64,000 nucleotides of DNA, taken from the NCBI GenBank assembly GCA_019455285.1, contig JACFMS010000001.1:62001-126000 (forward strand), written 5' to 3'. The position numbers were made by a program, and so were the translations under genes. The stretch's first letter is position 1; every line of letters starts with the position of its first letter. Positions 57,446-64,000 of the stretch are shown here, one piece after another. The notes under the pieces were generated by a model. It was given only the letters and a program-made list of their open reading frames with translations, searched no databases and was not told where the DNA came from. The DNA is from Sphingomonadales bacterium. Its GTDB lineage: Bacteria; Pseudomonadota; Alphaproteobacteria; Sphingomonadales; Govanellaceae.

Positions 57446-58393
57446 ATGACCAAAAGAGCGCTGGAACAACCTTCGGCGGCGGCGCGGCCGTCGCCTTTAT
57501 CGGCGCACCTGCGCCGTCTGGAGGCCGAATCCATCGCCATCATCCGCGAGGTGGCGGCGGAGTTCGCCCATCCCGTCATGCTTTATTCCATCGGCAAGGA
57601 TTCCGGCGTCATGCTGCACCTGGCGGCCAAGGCGTTTTATCCATCGAAGCTGCCGTTCCCGCTTCTCCATGTGGACACCACCTGGAAGTTTCGCGACATG
57701 ATCCGCCATCGCGATCAGATCGCCGAGCGCTATGGCGCCAAGCTCCTGGTTTACGTCAACGAGGAAGGATTGGCGCGCGGCGTCAACCCCATCGCGTCGG
57801 GTTCCTCCTTGCATACTCAGGTAATGAAGACCGAAGCCTTGAAGAAGGCGCTCGACACTTTCGGCTTTGACGCCGCCTTCGGCGGCGCGCGGCGGGATGA
57901 AGAAAAATCTAGGGCCAAGGAACGCATCTTCTCTTTCCGCGCCGCCGGCCACGTGTGGGACCCGCGCAACCAGCGCCCCGAATTGTGGCGGCTCTATAAC
58001 ACCAAGATCCGCCAGGGCGAGAGCATCCGCGTTTTTCCGCTGTCGAACTGGACCGAGCTTGACATCTGGGAATATACCCGCGCCGAAAACATCCCCGTCG
58101 TGCCGCTTTATTTCGCCGCGCCGCGCCCGGTGGTCAATCGCAACGGGCTTCTCATCATGCGCGACGATGATCGTCTGCCGCTGCTGCCCGGCGAGAGAGA
58201 GGAGATTCGCAAGGTACGCTTCCGCTCGCTGGGCTGCTATCCGTTGAGCGCCGCCATTGAATCGAACGCCGAAACGCTGGACGACATCATCGCCGAGATG
58301 CGCGCCAGCCGCACCTCGGAACGTCAGGGCCGCCTGATCGACACCGACGAGGCTGCCTCCATGGAAAAGAAAAAACGCGAGGGCTATTTCTAA
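57446..58393 (+). CDS. cysD: sulfate adenylyltransferase small subunit CysD
   Basis: A 315-residue PAPS-reductase-fold protein. The PP-loop region is [29 protein letters not shown] and [20 protein letters not shown] follow, with the C-terminal [27 protein letters not shown]. With CysN it forms APS from sulfate and ATP. The cysNC gene begins immediately at the next base after its stop codon. Confidence 0.97.
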   Translation: MTKRALEQPSAAARPSPLSAHLRRLEAESIAIIREVAAEFAHPVMLYSIGKDSGVMLHLAAKAFYPSKLPFPLLHVDTTWKFRDMIRHRDQIAERYGAKLLVYVNEEGLARGVNPIASGSSLHTQVMKTEALKKALDTFGFDAAFGGARRDEEKSRAKERIFSFRAAGHVWDPRNQRPELWRLYNTKIRQGESIRVFPLSNWTELDIWEYTRAENIPVVPLYFAAPRPVVNRNGLLIMRDDDRLPLLPGEREEIRKVRFRSLGCYPLSAAIESNAETLDDIIAEMRASRTSERQGRLIDTDEAASMEKKKREGYF

Positions 58394-60268
58394 ATGCGCG
58401 CCACCGCTCCACAACATCCCAGCGTCAACGGCAAAAGCTTGCTGCGTTTCTTAACTTGCGGATCGGTGGATGACGGCAAGTCGACGCTGATCGGCCGTCT
58501 GTTGTATGACACCAAGCTGATCTTTGACGATCAGCTGGCGACCTTGGAAAAAGATTCCAAAAAGCACGGCACCACCGGCGAGGAGATTGATTTCGCGCTC
58601 CTGGTGGATGGCCTGGAAGCCGAGCGCGAGCAGGGTATTACCATCGACGTTGCCTATCGCTTCTTTACCACCGACAAGCGCTCGTTCATCGTCGCCGACA
58701 CGCCGGGACATGAACAGTACACCCGCAACATGGCCACCGGCGCGTCGAACTCTGACGCCGCCGTGATCCTGATCGACGCCCGCAAGGGCGTGCTCACCCA
58801 AACCAAGCGCCACAGCTATATCTGCGCGCTATTGGGCATTCGCCATGTGGTGGTGGCGGTCAACAAGATCGACCTGATGGGCTATTCGCGCCAGGTGTTC
58901 GAGCATATCGTCGAGGATTACCGCGCCTTCGCCGCCGCCTTGGGTTTTGCCTCGATCACCCCCATTCCGATCTCGGCGCGCTATGGCGACAACGTCACCA
59001 CCCGCTCGGCCAGCATGGATTGGTATCAAGGCCCGACCTTGCTCGACTGGTTGGAAGACATCGACGTCGATACCGATCTGGCGGCCAAGCCGTTGCGCTT
59101 GCCCATACAGTGGGTCAATCGTCCCAATCTCGATTTTCGCGGCTTTTCCGGCACCATCGTCTCCGGCGCGGTGCGTCCCGGCGACAAGGTGGTGGTGGCA
59201 TCCTCCGCCAAGGAAAGCCGGGTCAAGCGCATCGTCACCTTCGATGGCGACTTGGCAGAGGCGCGGGCCGGCGAGGCGGTGACGCTCACCCTGGAAGATG
59301 AGATCGACATCGCCCGCGGCGACGTCATCACGCTCACTACCGAGCGGCCGGAAGTGACCGACCAGTTCGCCGCCCATGTGTTGTGGATGGCGGACGAGGC
59401 GATGCTGCCGGAGCGGCAATATCTGATGCGCATCGGCTGCCGCTACGTGCCGGCGCGCATCACGGCTTTAAAACACAAGGTCGACGTCAACACGCTGCAG
59501 CATCTGGCCGGCAAGACGCTGGAGTTGAATGAGATCGGCTTTTGCAACGTCTCGACGGCGACGGCGGTGGCGATCGATCCTTACGTCGACAACCGCGACA
59601 CCGGCGCCTTCATCCTGATCGACCGCTTCACCAACGCCACGGTGGGCGCCGGCATGATCGACTTTGGACTGCGGCGCGCCACCAACGTGCATCGCCAGGA
59701 TTTGTCGGTCAACAAGGCGGCGCGCAGCCGCATCAAGGGCCATAAGCCGGCAGTGTTGTGGTTTACCGGCTTGTCGGGCTCCGGCAAATCGACCATCGCC
59801 AACATCATCGAGCAGAAATTGAACGCGCGCGGCATTCATACCTATATGCTCGACGGTGACAATCTGCGTCACGGGCTGAACCGCGATCTGGGCTTTACCG
59901 ACGCCGACCGGGTGGAAAATATTCGCCGCGTCGGCGAGGTGGCGAAATTGTTCACTGACGCCGGCGTCGTCGTGCTGTGTTCCTTCATCTCGCCATTCCG
60001 CGCCGAGCGGCGCATGGTGCGCGAGCTGATGGCCGAGGGCGAGTTTGTCGAGATCTTCGTCGATACCCCCATCGAGGAGTGCATGCGGCGCGACCCCAAG
60101 GGGCTTTATGCCCGCGCCAAAGAGGGCAAGATCAAGAACTTCACCGGCATCGACTCGCCATACGAGCCGCCGGAGCTGGCCGAGATCACCGTGCACTCGC
60201 ACCACACCGGGGCCGAGGCCGCCGCGACGCGCATTCTTGATTACCTGGAAGCCAGCGGGATTGTTTAA
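58394..60268 (+). CDS. cysN: bifunctional sulfate adenylyltransferase large subunit / APS kinase CysNC
   Basis: A 624-residue fusion. The N-terminal GTPase (1-430) has [21 protein letters not shown] and NKIDLMGY. The C-terminal APS kinase (about 450-624) has GLSGSGKST and FISPFRAER. It makes PAPS for assimilation or sulfonation. The stop codon shares TTAA with the stop of the convergent thiE-like gene. Confidence 0.97.
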   Translation: MRATAPQHPSVNGKSLLRFLTCGSVDDGKSTLIGRLLYDTKLIFDDQLATLEKDSKKHGTTGEEIDFALLVDGLEAEREQGITIDVAYRFFTTDKRSFIVADTPGHEQYTRNMATGASNSDAAVILIDARKGVLTQTKRHSYICALLGIRHVVVAVNKIDLMGYSRQVFEHIVEDYRAFAAALGFASITPIPISARYGDNVTTRSASMDWYQGPTLLDWLEDIDVDTDLAAKPLRLPIQWVNRPNLDFRGFSGTIVSGAVRPGDKVVVASSAKESRVKRIVTFDGDLAEARAGEAVTLTLEDEIDIARGDVITLTTERPEVTDQFAAHVLWMADEAMLPERQYLMRIGCRYVPARITALKHKVDVNTLQHLAGKTLELNEIGFCNVSTATAVAIDPYVDNRDTGAFILIDRFTNATVGAGMIDFGLRRATNVHRQDLSVNKAARSRIKGHKPAVLWFTGLSGSGKSTIANIIEQKLNARGIHTYMLDGDNLRHGLNRDLGFTDADRVENIRRVGEVAKLFTDAGVVVLCSFISPFRAERRMVRELMAEGEFVEIFVDTPIEECMRRDPKGLYARAKEGKIKNFTGIDSPYEPPELAEITVHSHHTGAEAAATRILDYLEASGIV

Positions 60269-60882
60269 GGCGTCATCGCGCCGATGGCGGCGATGCCGGC
60301 GAGCGGCAATCCCTCCAGTCGCGCCACCGTTGTGCCATCGATGCCGCCCAGCGCAATCACCGGCAGCGGCGCGTTTTCAAGCAAGGTTGTCAGCTTGTCG
60401 ATCCCCAGCGACGGCGCGCCGGGATGGCTGGCGGTGGCGAACACCGGCGCCAGGAAGGCGGCGTCCGCCCCGGCCCGATGGGCTGCGGCGAGCGCCGCCC
60501 GGCTGTGCGCCGAGGTGGTGAGCAAGGCCTCGGGCCAGGCGGCGCGGGCGGCCCTTAGTCGTTCCAGACTTCTTTCCGGCAGGTGCAGTCCATGGGCCTG
60601 AACCCGGCGCGCCAGCTCCGCATCCTCACCGACGAGAAAAATCAGCCCCTGCTCCTGGGCGAGCCGGGCGAGCTCGGCGGCCAGATCGGCGCGGTTGAGC
60701 GCGACATAGTCGCGCAAGACAACCCCGCTGCCCGATGGTAAGTCCCTCATCACCGCCGTTGGGTCACTGATTCGCGCTCGGTCGGTGAAAAACCATAATC
60801 GCGGTAAATCCTGCCCACGCACCTTGACCGGGGCTAACGATTGGGCGAAACAAACCAGGGCGTCAAAATCAGTTCGGCTCAT
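60265..60882 (-). CDS. ThiE/TenI-like thiamine phosphate synthase family protein
   Basis: A 205-residue TIM barrel from the ATG at 60882; the 80 codons upstream overlap yggS and have no family signal. The pattern [62 protein letters not shown] and [13 protein letters not shown] fits a ThiE/TenI barrel. The usual pyrophosphate-binding details of authentic ThiE are weak, so a TenI-like regulator or isomerase is possible. Its start codon lies about 10 bp from the opposing yggS-like start. Confidence 0.8.
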   Translation of the reverse strand: MSRTDFDALVCFAQSLAPVKVRGQDLPRLWFFTDRARISDPTAVMRDLPSGSGVVLRDYVALNRADLAAELARLAQEQGLIFLVGEDAELARRVQAHGLHLPERSLERLRAARAAWPEALLTTSAHSRAALAAAHRAGADAAFLAPVFATASHPGAPSLGIDKLTTLLENAPLPVIALGGIDGTTVARLEGLPLAGIAAIGAMTP

Positions 60883-60892
60883 GGGTGAAGGA

Positions 60893-61582
60893 ATGGACCT
60901 TGTGCAAACGACCGCCGCCGCCACAGTGGCGGCGAACTTTGCCGCTGTCAAAGAGATGATCGCCAAGGCGGCCACAAAGGCCGGCCGCACCGGCGACGCC
61001 GTGACCCTGGTGGCGGTATCGAAAACCCATGGCGCGGCGATGATCCGGCCCTTGCTGGCGGCTGGCCACCGGGTATTCGGCGAGAACCGTGTCCAGGAAG
61101 CCATGGCCAAGTGGCCGGCGCTCAAGCAGGACTACCCCGACATCGAGCTGCACCTGATCGGCCCGTTGCAGACCAACAAGGTCAAGGATGCGGTGGCGCT
61201 CTTTGATGTCATTCAGTCGGTGGATCGGGAAAAACTCGCCCGCGCGCTCAGCGACGCTTTTGCCAAAACTGGAACAGCGCGCGATTGCTATATCCAGGTC
61301 AACACCGGGGCCGAGCCGCAAAAGGCCGGCGTGTTGCCCGCCGACGCCGACGCCTTCATCCGCCTTTGTCGCGATGAGCTGCAATTACCGGTACAAGGCT
61401 TGATGTGCATTCCGCCAGTGGACGAGGAGCCGGCGCTGCATTTCGCGCTGTTGCGCAAAATCGCCGAGCGCAACGGCTTGAAAAATTTAAGCATGGGCAT
61501 GAGCGGCGACTTCGAGAAAGCAATCGCCTTCGGCGCCACCCACATCCGCGTCGGCTCGGCGATCTTCGGCGGCCGCGTCTGA
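60893..61582 (+). CDS. YggS family PLP-binding protein
   Basis: A protein of about 230 residues with the PLP lysine in LVAVSKTHGAAMIRPLL, then FGENRVQEAMAKWPAL, HLIGPLQTNKVKDAV, LMCIPPVDEEPALHF, and the C-terminal SMGMSGDFEKAIAFGATHIRVGSAIFG. YggS controls cytoplasmic PLP and amino/keto acid balance. The start is ATG at 60893 or, with better spacing from AAGGA, GTG at 60902. It is divergent from the thiE-like gene with almost no spacer. Confidence 0.94.
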   Translation: MDLVQTTAAATVAANFAAVKEMIAKAATKAGRTGDAVTLVAVSKTHGAAMIRPLLAAGHRVFGENRVQEAMAKWPALKQDYPDIELHLIGPLQTNKVKDAVALFDVIQSVDREKLARALSDAFAKTGTARDCYIQVNTGAEPQKAGVLPADADAFIRLCRDELQLPVQGLMCIPPVDEEPALHFALLRKIAERNGLKNLSMGMSGDFEKAIAFGATHIRVGSAIFGGRV

Positions 61583-61584
61583 CG

Positions 61585-61606
61585 GTTTGACGTCATGACG
61601 TCAAAC
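61585..61606. terminator. perfect 22-bp palindrome between convergent yggS and ldt genes
   Basis: The half GTTTGACGTCA is followed directly by its exact complement, with no spacer. It begins 2 bases after the yggS stop and covers the ldt stop codon. It lacks T-runs, so it is either an unusual bidirectional 3'-end element or a protein-binding site; its core contains TGACGTCA twice. Confidence 0.5.
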
Positions 61607-62128
61607 TGACTTCACCACCAGCCGGCTGCCGGGCTCCAGGGCGGCGAGCACCGTCAGCAAATCCTCCCGCCGCAGGGCGACGCAGCCTTGGGTGCCGGAA
61701 AAATCCGGCCGCGCGATGTGGAGGAAAATGGCGCTGCCCAGGCCGGGGCGCGGCGGGTCGTCGTTATAGCCAATCTCCACCACCAGGTCATAAAGCGCGT
61801 CATCCCGCCACAGCCGTTCGTGACTGGCGGTAAAAGGCAGCGTCACCAGGCGGTTATATTCCGGATGCGCGGGGTCATCGCACCAGCCGGTACTGGGCGT
61901 GATCGCCGCCGCCGGCAGCCGGGTGACGGGCGGCGTGGCAAACACGTCCGGGCGATAGAACAACCGGCGCAGCAGATAGGAGCCCAAGGGTGTCGCCTGA
62001 TCGCCTTCCCGCTTCGTCCCAGTGACGCCGGCGGCGCCAAGGGCGCAAGGGTAAGGCGATGCGCCGCAACGCAGTATCCCACGATGCGGCGTCAGAGCAT
62101 CAGCATGAACGATGAGATCAAGCGGCAT
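61601..62128 (-). CDS. L,D-transpeptidase (YkuD) family protein
   Basis: A 175-residue YkuD-type protein. The active-site segment HIARPDFSGTQGCVAL gives catalytic His and Cys. LGSYLLRRLFYRPD and TPSTGWCDDPAHPEYNRLVTLPF are typical of the small alphaproteobacterial form. No signal peptide is visible at the chosen start, which is unusual for a peptidoglycan-crosslinking enzyme. It lies 7 bp downstream of the unknown gene at 62136. Confidence 0.88.
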   Translation of the reverse strand: MPLDLIVHADALTPHRGILRCGASPYPCALGAAGVTGTKREGDQATPLGSYLLRRLFYRPDVFATPPVTRLPAAAITPSTGWCDDPAHPEYNRLVTLPFTASHERLWRDDALYDLVVEIGYNDDPPRPGLGSAIFLHIARPDFSGTQGCVALRREDLLTVLAALEPGSRLVVKSV

Positions 62129-62135
62129 GAAAAAC

Positions 62136-62729
62136 TCACAGCGGCGGCAGGGTTGCGACCTCTACTGTGGGCGTCCGATGGGCGCTGTCAAGGGCGCGGT
62201 GAGCGGCCAGGACATCGGCCATGCGCTGCAAGGCCGCCTCGTAGGCATCCTCGCGGCGGCGCGCGGTCTCGAGCTTGGCGGCCGATTTGGCCGCCGGCGC
62301 AATCTCATTGAAGGATTGGGCGAGTAGCTGCAGCTGGCCCTCGCTCAAGGTCGGCGGCGCGGCGGCAGCAAGAACGGGAGCCGCGGGCTTCTTCTCGCCG
62401 GCAAGGAGCGCCATGACGTGACCGCCGGCATCCTTGCCGGTCTCCTGCTGCACCACCGTATCAGCCGTCGCCAGCGCCAGCCCGATGGGACCGCCAAACA
62501 GGCCGCCGCCCGCCAGTTTGGCCTCCGGCCGGATGGTATCGCCGGTAATGGCGCGATAGATGGTGCTGACCACCGGGATGTGCTGCAGGGGATTGATGAC
62601 GTCGATAAAATCCCAGAACGAGAAACCTTTTTTCGTCGCCGCAGGCGTTGCCGCGCCGGCTTTGAGCGGCGATGCGGCGGGCGGATCAAGGCGCGCCAGC
62701 GGCGGCGTGAGCGTTGCGGCAGGGTCCAT
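62136..62729 (-). CDS. conserved hypothetical protein
   Basis: A 197-residue protein with a Pro/Ala-rich N-terminus and a distinctive central block: FSFWDFIDVINPLQHIPVVSTIYRAITGDTIRPEAKLAGGGLFGGPIGLALATAD. A Lys/Ala-rich helical tail follows (SAAKLETARRREDAYEAALQRMADVLAAHRAL). The glycine-rich stretch could insert in a membrane. I recognise it only as an alphaproteobacterial hypothetical. It is cotranscribed with the transpeptidase, so an envelope role is possible. Confidence 0.7.
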   Translation of the reverse strand: MDPAATLTPPLARLDPPAASPLKAGAATPAATKKGFSFWDFIDVINPLQHIPVVSTIYRAITGDTIRPEAKLAGGGLFGGPIGLALATADTVVQQETGKDAGGHVMALLAGEKKPAAPVLAAAAPPTLSEGQLQLLAQSFNEIAPAAKSAAKLETARRREDAYEAALQRMADVLAAHRALDSAHRTPTVEVATLPPL

Positions 62730-62831
62730 GGCAAAGGGGAGCGAGCAAGATGTGGGCCAAGACTACAACCCTGAACATTCAAGGACTTGGCGGGTGAGGC
62801 CGGCAACATCTGCCGGGAACATCCCGCCCCC

Positions 62832-63956
62832 CTACAGATAATGCCCGCTGCGTTTGCGCTTGGTCAGGAGATAATGCTCGTTATGGCGGTTGCTGGGGAA
62901 GGCGTGCGGCACCCGCTCCGTGACCTCGATGCCGCATTCGGATAGGGCCGCCACCTTGTCCGGGTTGTTGGTCATCAGCCGCACCCGCGTAAACCCCAAA
63001 CGCTGGAGCATTTCCGCCGCCGGCCGGAACGCCCGCTCATCGGCAAGAAAGCCTAATCGCTCGTTGGCGTCCACGGTATCGAAGCCCTGATCCTGCAGGC
63101 TGTAGGCGCGCAGCTTGTTGATCAAGCCGATGCCGCGGCCTTCCTGGGCGATGTAAAGAATGACCCCGCCACCGGCTTTGGCGATCTCGGCAAGGGCGCC
63201 GCGCAGCTGATCGCCGCAGTCGCATTTCAAGGAGCCCAACAGATCGCCGGTGAAACATTCGGAATGCAGGCGGGTAAGCACCGCCTCATGGGGCTTCGGC
63301 TCACCGATGAGGATGGCCAGATGCTCGACGCCGCCGTCAGCCGGGCGAAAGGCCACGATCCGCGCCTTTTCCGCCCCCGCCAGCGGCACATGGGCCGAGG
63401 CCACCGCCTGCAGCGCGGCGGCGATGGCGTCCTCATAGGCGTCGATATCGGCAGCCCGAACCCGCAACAGGTCCTCGGCGCGGGCGATCCGGTCGCCCTC
63501 CGCCGCCGTCAGGGTCGCGCTCGTCACCACCGCCGGCAATAGGCGGGCGATCTTGGCCAGCCGAACGGCGGCGCGATGAACGTCAAGCACAGGCTCGTCC
63601 GCGCGGCCGCGCCGGAACGGACCTTTCAAGGGTGAGGCGAGGTCGGCGGTGGGATCGGCGATGGCCTTGATCTCGGCTGCCTCCTGGTCGGCGGCGAGCG
63701 CCAGGATTTCCACCGCCTCGCCGCTGGGATTGACATGGAGCACCGCGCCGCGCTGGGCGGTGATCACCAGATGAAGCGCCGGGCCGACGCCGCGCAGCCG
63801 GGCAAGGGTTCGTGGCGTGGCGGTTTCGGCGGCGATGATCGCCAGGCCGCTGGCCGGACCTTCCACCAGCGCCATGCGGCCGCGGCGCAGCTCCGCCGCC
63901 GCCCGCTCGACGGCGCGGACGCCGGGCAAGTCATCTTTCTCGGCGGCTTGCGGCAT
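62832..63956 (-). CDS. ribA: GTP cyclohydrolase II RibA with a non-catalytic N-terminal domain
   Basis: A 374-residue protein. The C-terminal GTP cyclohydrolase II (about 165-374) has zinc ligands in HSECFTGDLLGSLKCDCGDQL, the catalytic EGRGIGLINKLRAYSLQDQGFDTVDAN, and the terminal TKRKRSGHYL. The N-terminal half occupies the place of DHBP synthase in RibBA fusions, but the acidic DDEDRENEGD-type substrate loop is absent (here LVEGPASGLAIIA). It opens the guanine ring in riboflavin synthesis. It starts at the ATG at 63956, close to the window edge. Confidence 0.93.
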   Translation of the reverse strand: MPQAAEKDDLPGVRAVERAAAELRRGRMALVEGPASGLAIIAAETATPRTLARLRGVGPALHLVITAQRGAVLHVNPSGEAVEILALAADQEAAEIKAIADPTADLASPLKGPFRRGRADEPVLDVHRAAVRLAKIARLLPAVVTSATLTAAEGDRIARAEDLLRVRAADIDAYEDAIAAALQAVASAHVPLAGAEKARIVAFRPADGGVEHLAILIGEPKPHEAVLTRLHSECFTGDLLGSLKCDCGDQLRGALAEIAKAGGGVILYIAQEGRGIGLINKLRAYSLQDQGFDTVDANERLGFLADERAFRPAAEMLQRLGFTRVRLMTNNPDKVAALSECGIEVTERVPHAFPSNRHNEHYLLTKRKRSGHYL

Positions 63957-64000
63957 GCTTAAATTTCGGCAACCAATAAAATCGTGGCCTGGCGGCTATG

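Noticed and set aside
60883-61125. Upstream extension of the thiE-like gene by 80 codons
   Set aside because: The extension is antisense to yggS and contains no family residues; the barrel starts at the ATG at 60882.

Overview
The window comes from an alphaproteobacterial chromosome. Evidence for this is the gene set: a CobS/CobT cobaltochelatase pair, a CarD-type regulator next to a 7Fe ferredoxin (fdxA), a TIGR02281-type aspartic protease, a SUV3-like helicase coupled to an S4 protein, and a leuS-lptE-holA run behind a DUF3576 lipoprotein. A Rhodospirillales-like lineage is my guess; the genus cannot be read from the sequence. From about 17 kb onward the DNA is GC-rich with tightly packed genes. 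Positions 1 to about 11.3 kb are visibly poorer in GC and have longer AT-rich spacers, which suggests acquired DNA.

Region 1-11.3 kb (all genes on the minus strand) looks like one catabolic regulon. A MalT/LAL-type LuxR regulator is followed by an operon of hydantoin-racemase-like protein, short HyuA-like protein and DUF917 protein. Next come a TonB-dependent receptor, an SRPBCC-fold protein, a creatinase/aminopeptidase-P-like protein lacking one metal ligand, and the start of an MDR oxidoreductase that runs off the left edge. An 18-bp motif (17/18 identical) lies about 90 bp before the start codons of both the racemase operon and the receptor, so it is a candidate operator. The substrate is unknown; a cyclic amide or (thio)hydantoin-like compound is inferred.

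Region 11.3-17.0 kb is the tRNA-side end of an integrated element. It holds a truncated DNA methyltransferase, a DUF3800 protein, a Fic protein with a palindromic operator, small DNA-binding proteins, an excisionase-like protein, a ribbon-helix-helix protein, and a tyrosine integrase ending 29 bp from the 3' end of tRNA-Phe(GAA). The methyltransferase remnant runs directly into the first codon of the MalT-type regulator, marking a recombination junction.

Region 17-26.7 kb is housekeeping: AI-2E transporter, tRNA-Arg(CCU), nuclease-like protein, M48 protease, a metallophosphoesterase that has lost most of its metal ligands, carD, fdxA, aspartic protease, S4 protein and helicase. Region 26.8-33.9 kb has a SIMPL protein, methylmalonyl-CoA mutase and its GTPase MeaB. 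A DUF559 nuclease gene with a nested inverted-repeat structure is wedged between those two. An S9 peptidase and rpmB follow. Region 33.9-39.4 kb has a phytase-like protein, cobT, cobS, bolA and an AEC transporter.

Region 39.6-47.1 kb is a complete leucine/isovalerate degradation unit: a LysR regulator divergent from mccB, a methylglutaconyl-CoA hydratase, mccA, HMG-CoA lyase and isovaleryl-CoA dehydrogenase. With the methylmalonyl-CoA mutase it points to active branched-chain amino acid and odd-chain acyl catabolism. Region 47.2-51.4 kb has cytochrome c', a cytochrome b561-type protein and divergent glpD/glpK. The rest holds holA-lptE-leuS, a DUF3576 lipoprotein, a barrel-like outer membrane protein, the cysD-cysNC sulfate activation operon, thiE-like and yggS-like genes, an L,D-transpeptidase, an unknown protein and ribA.
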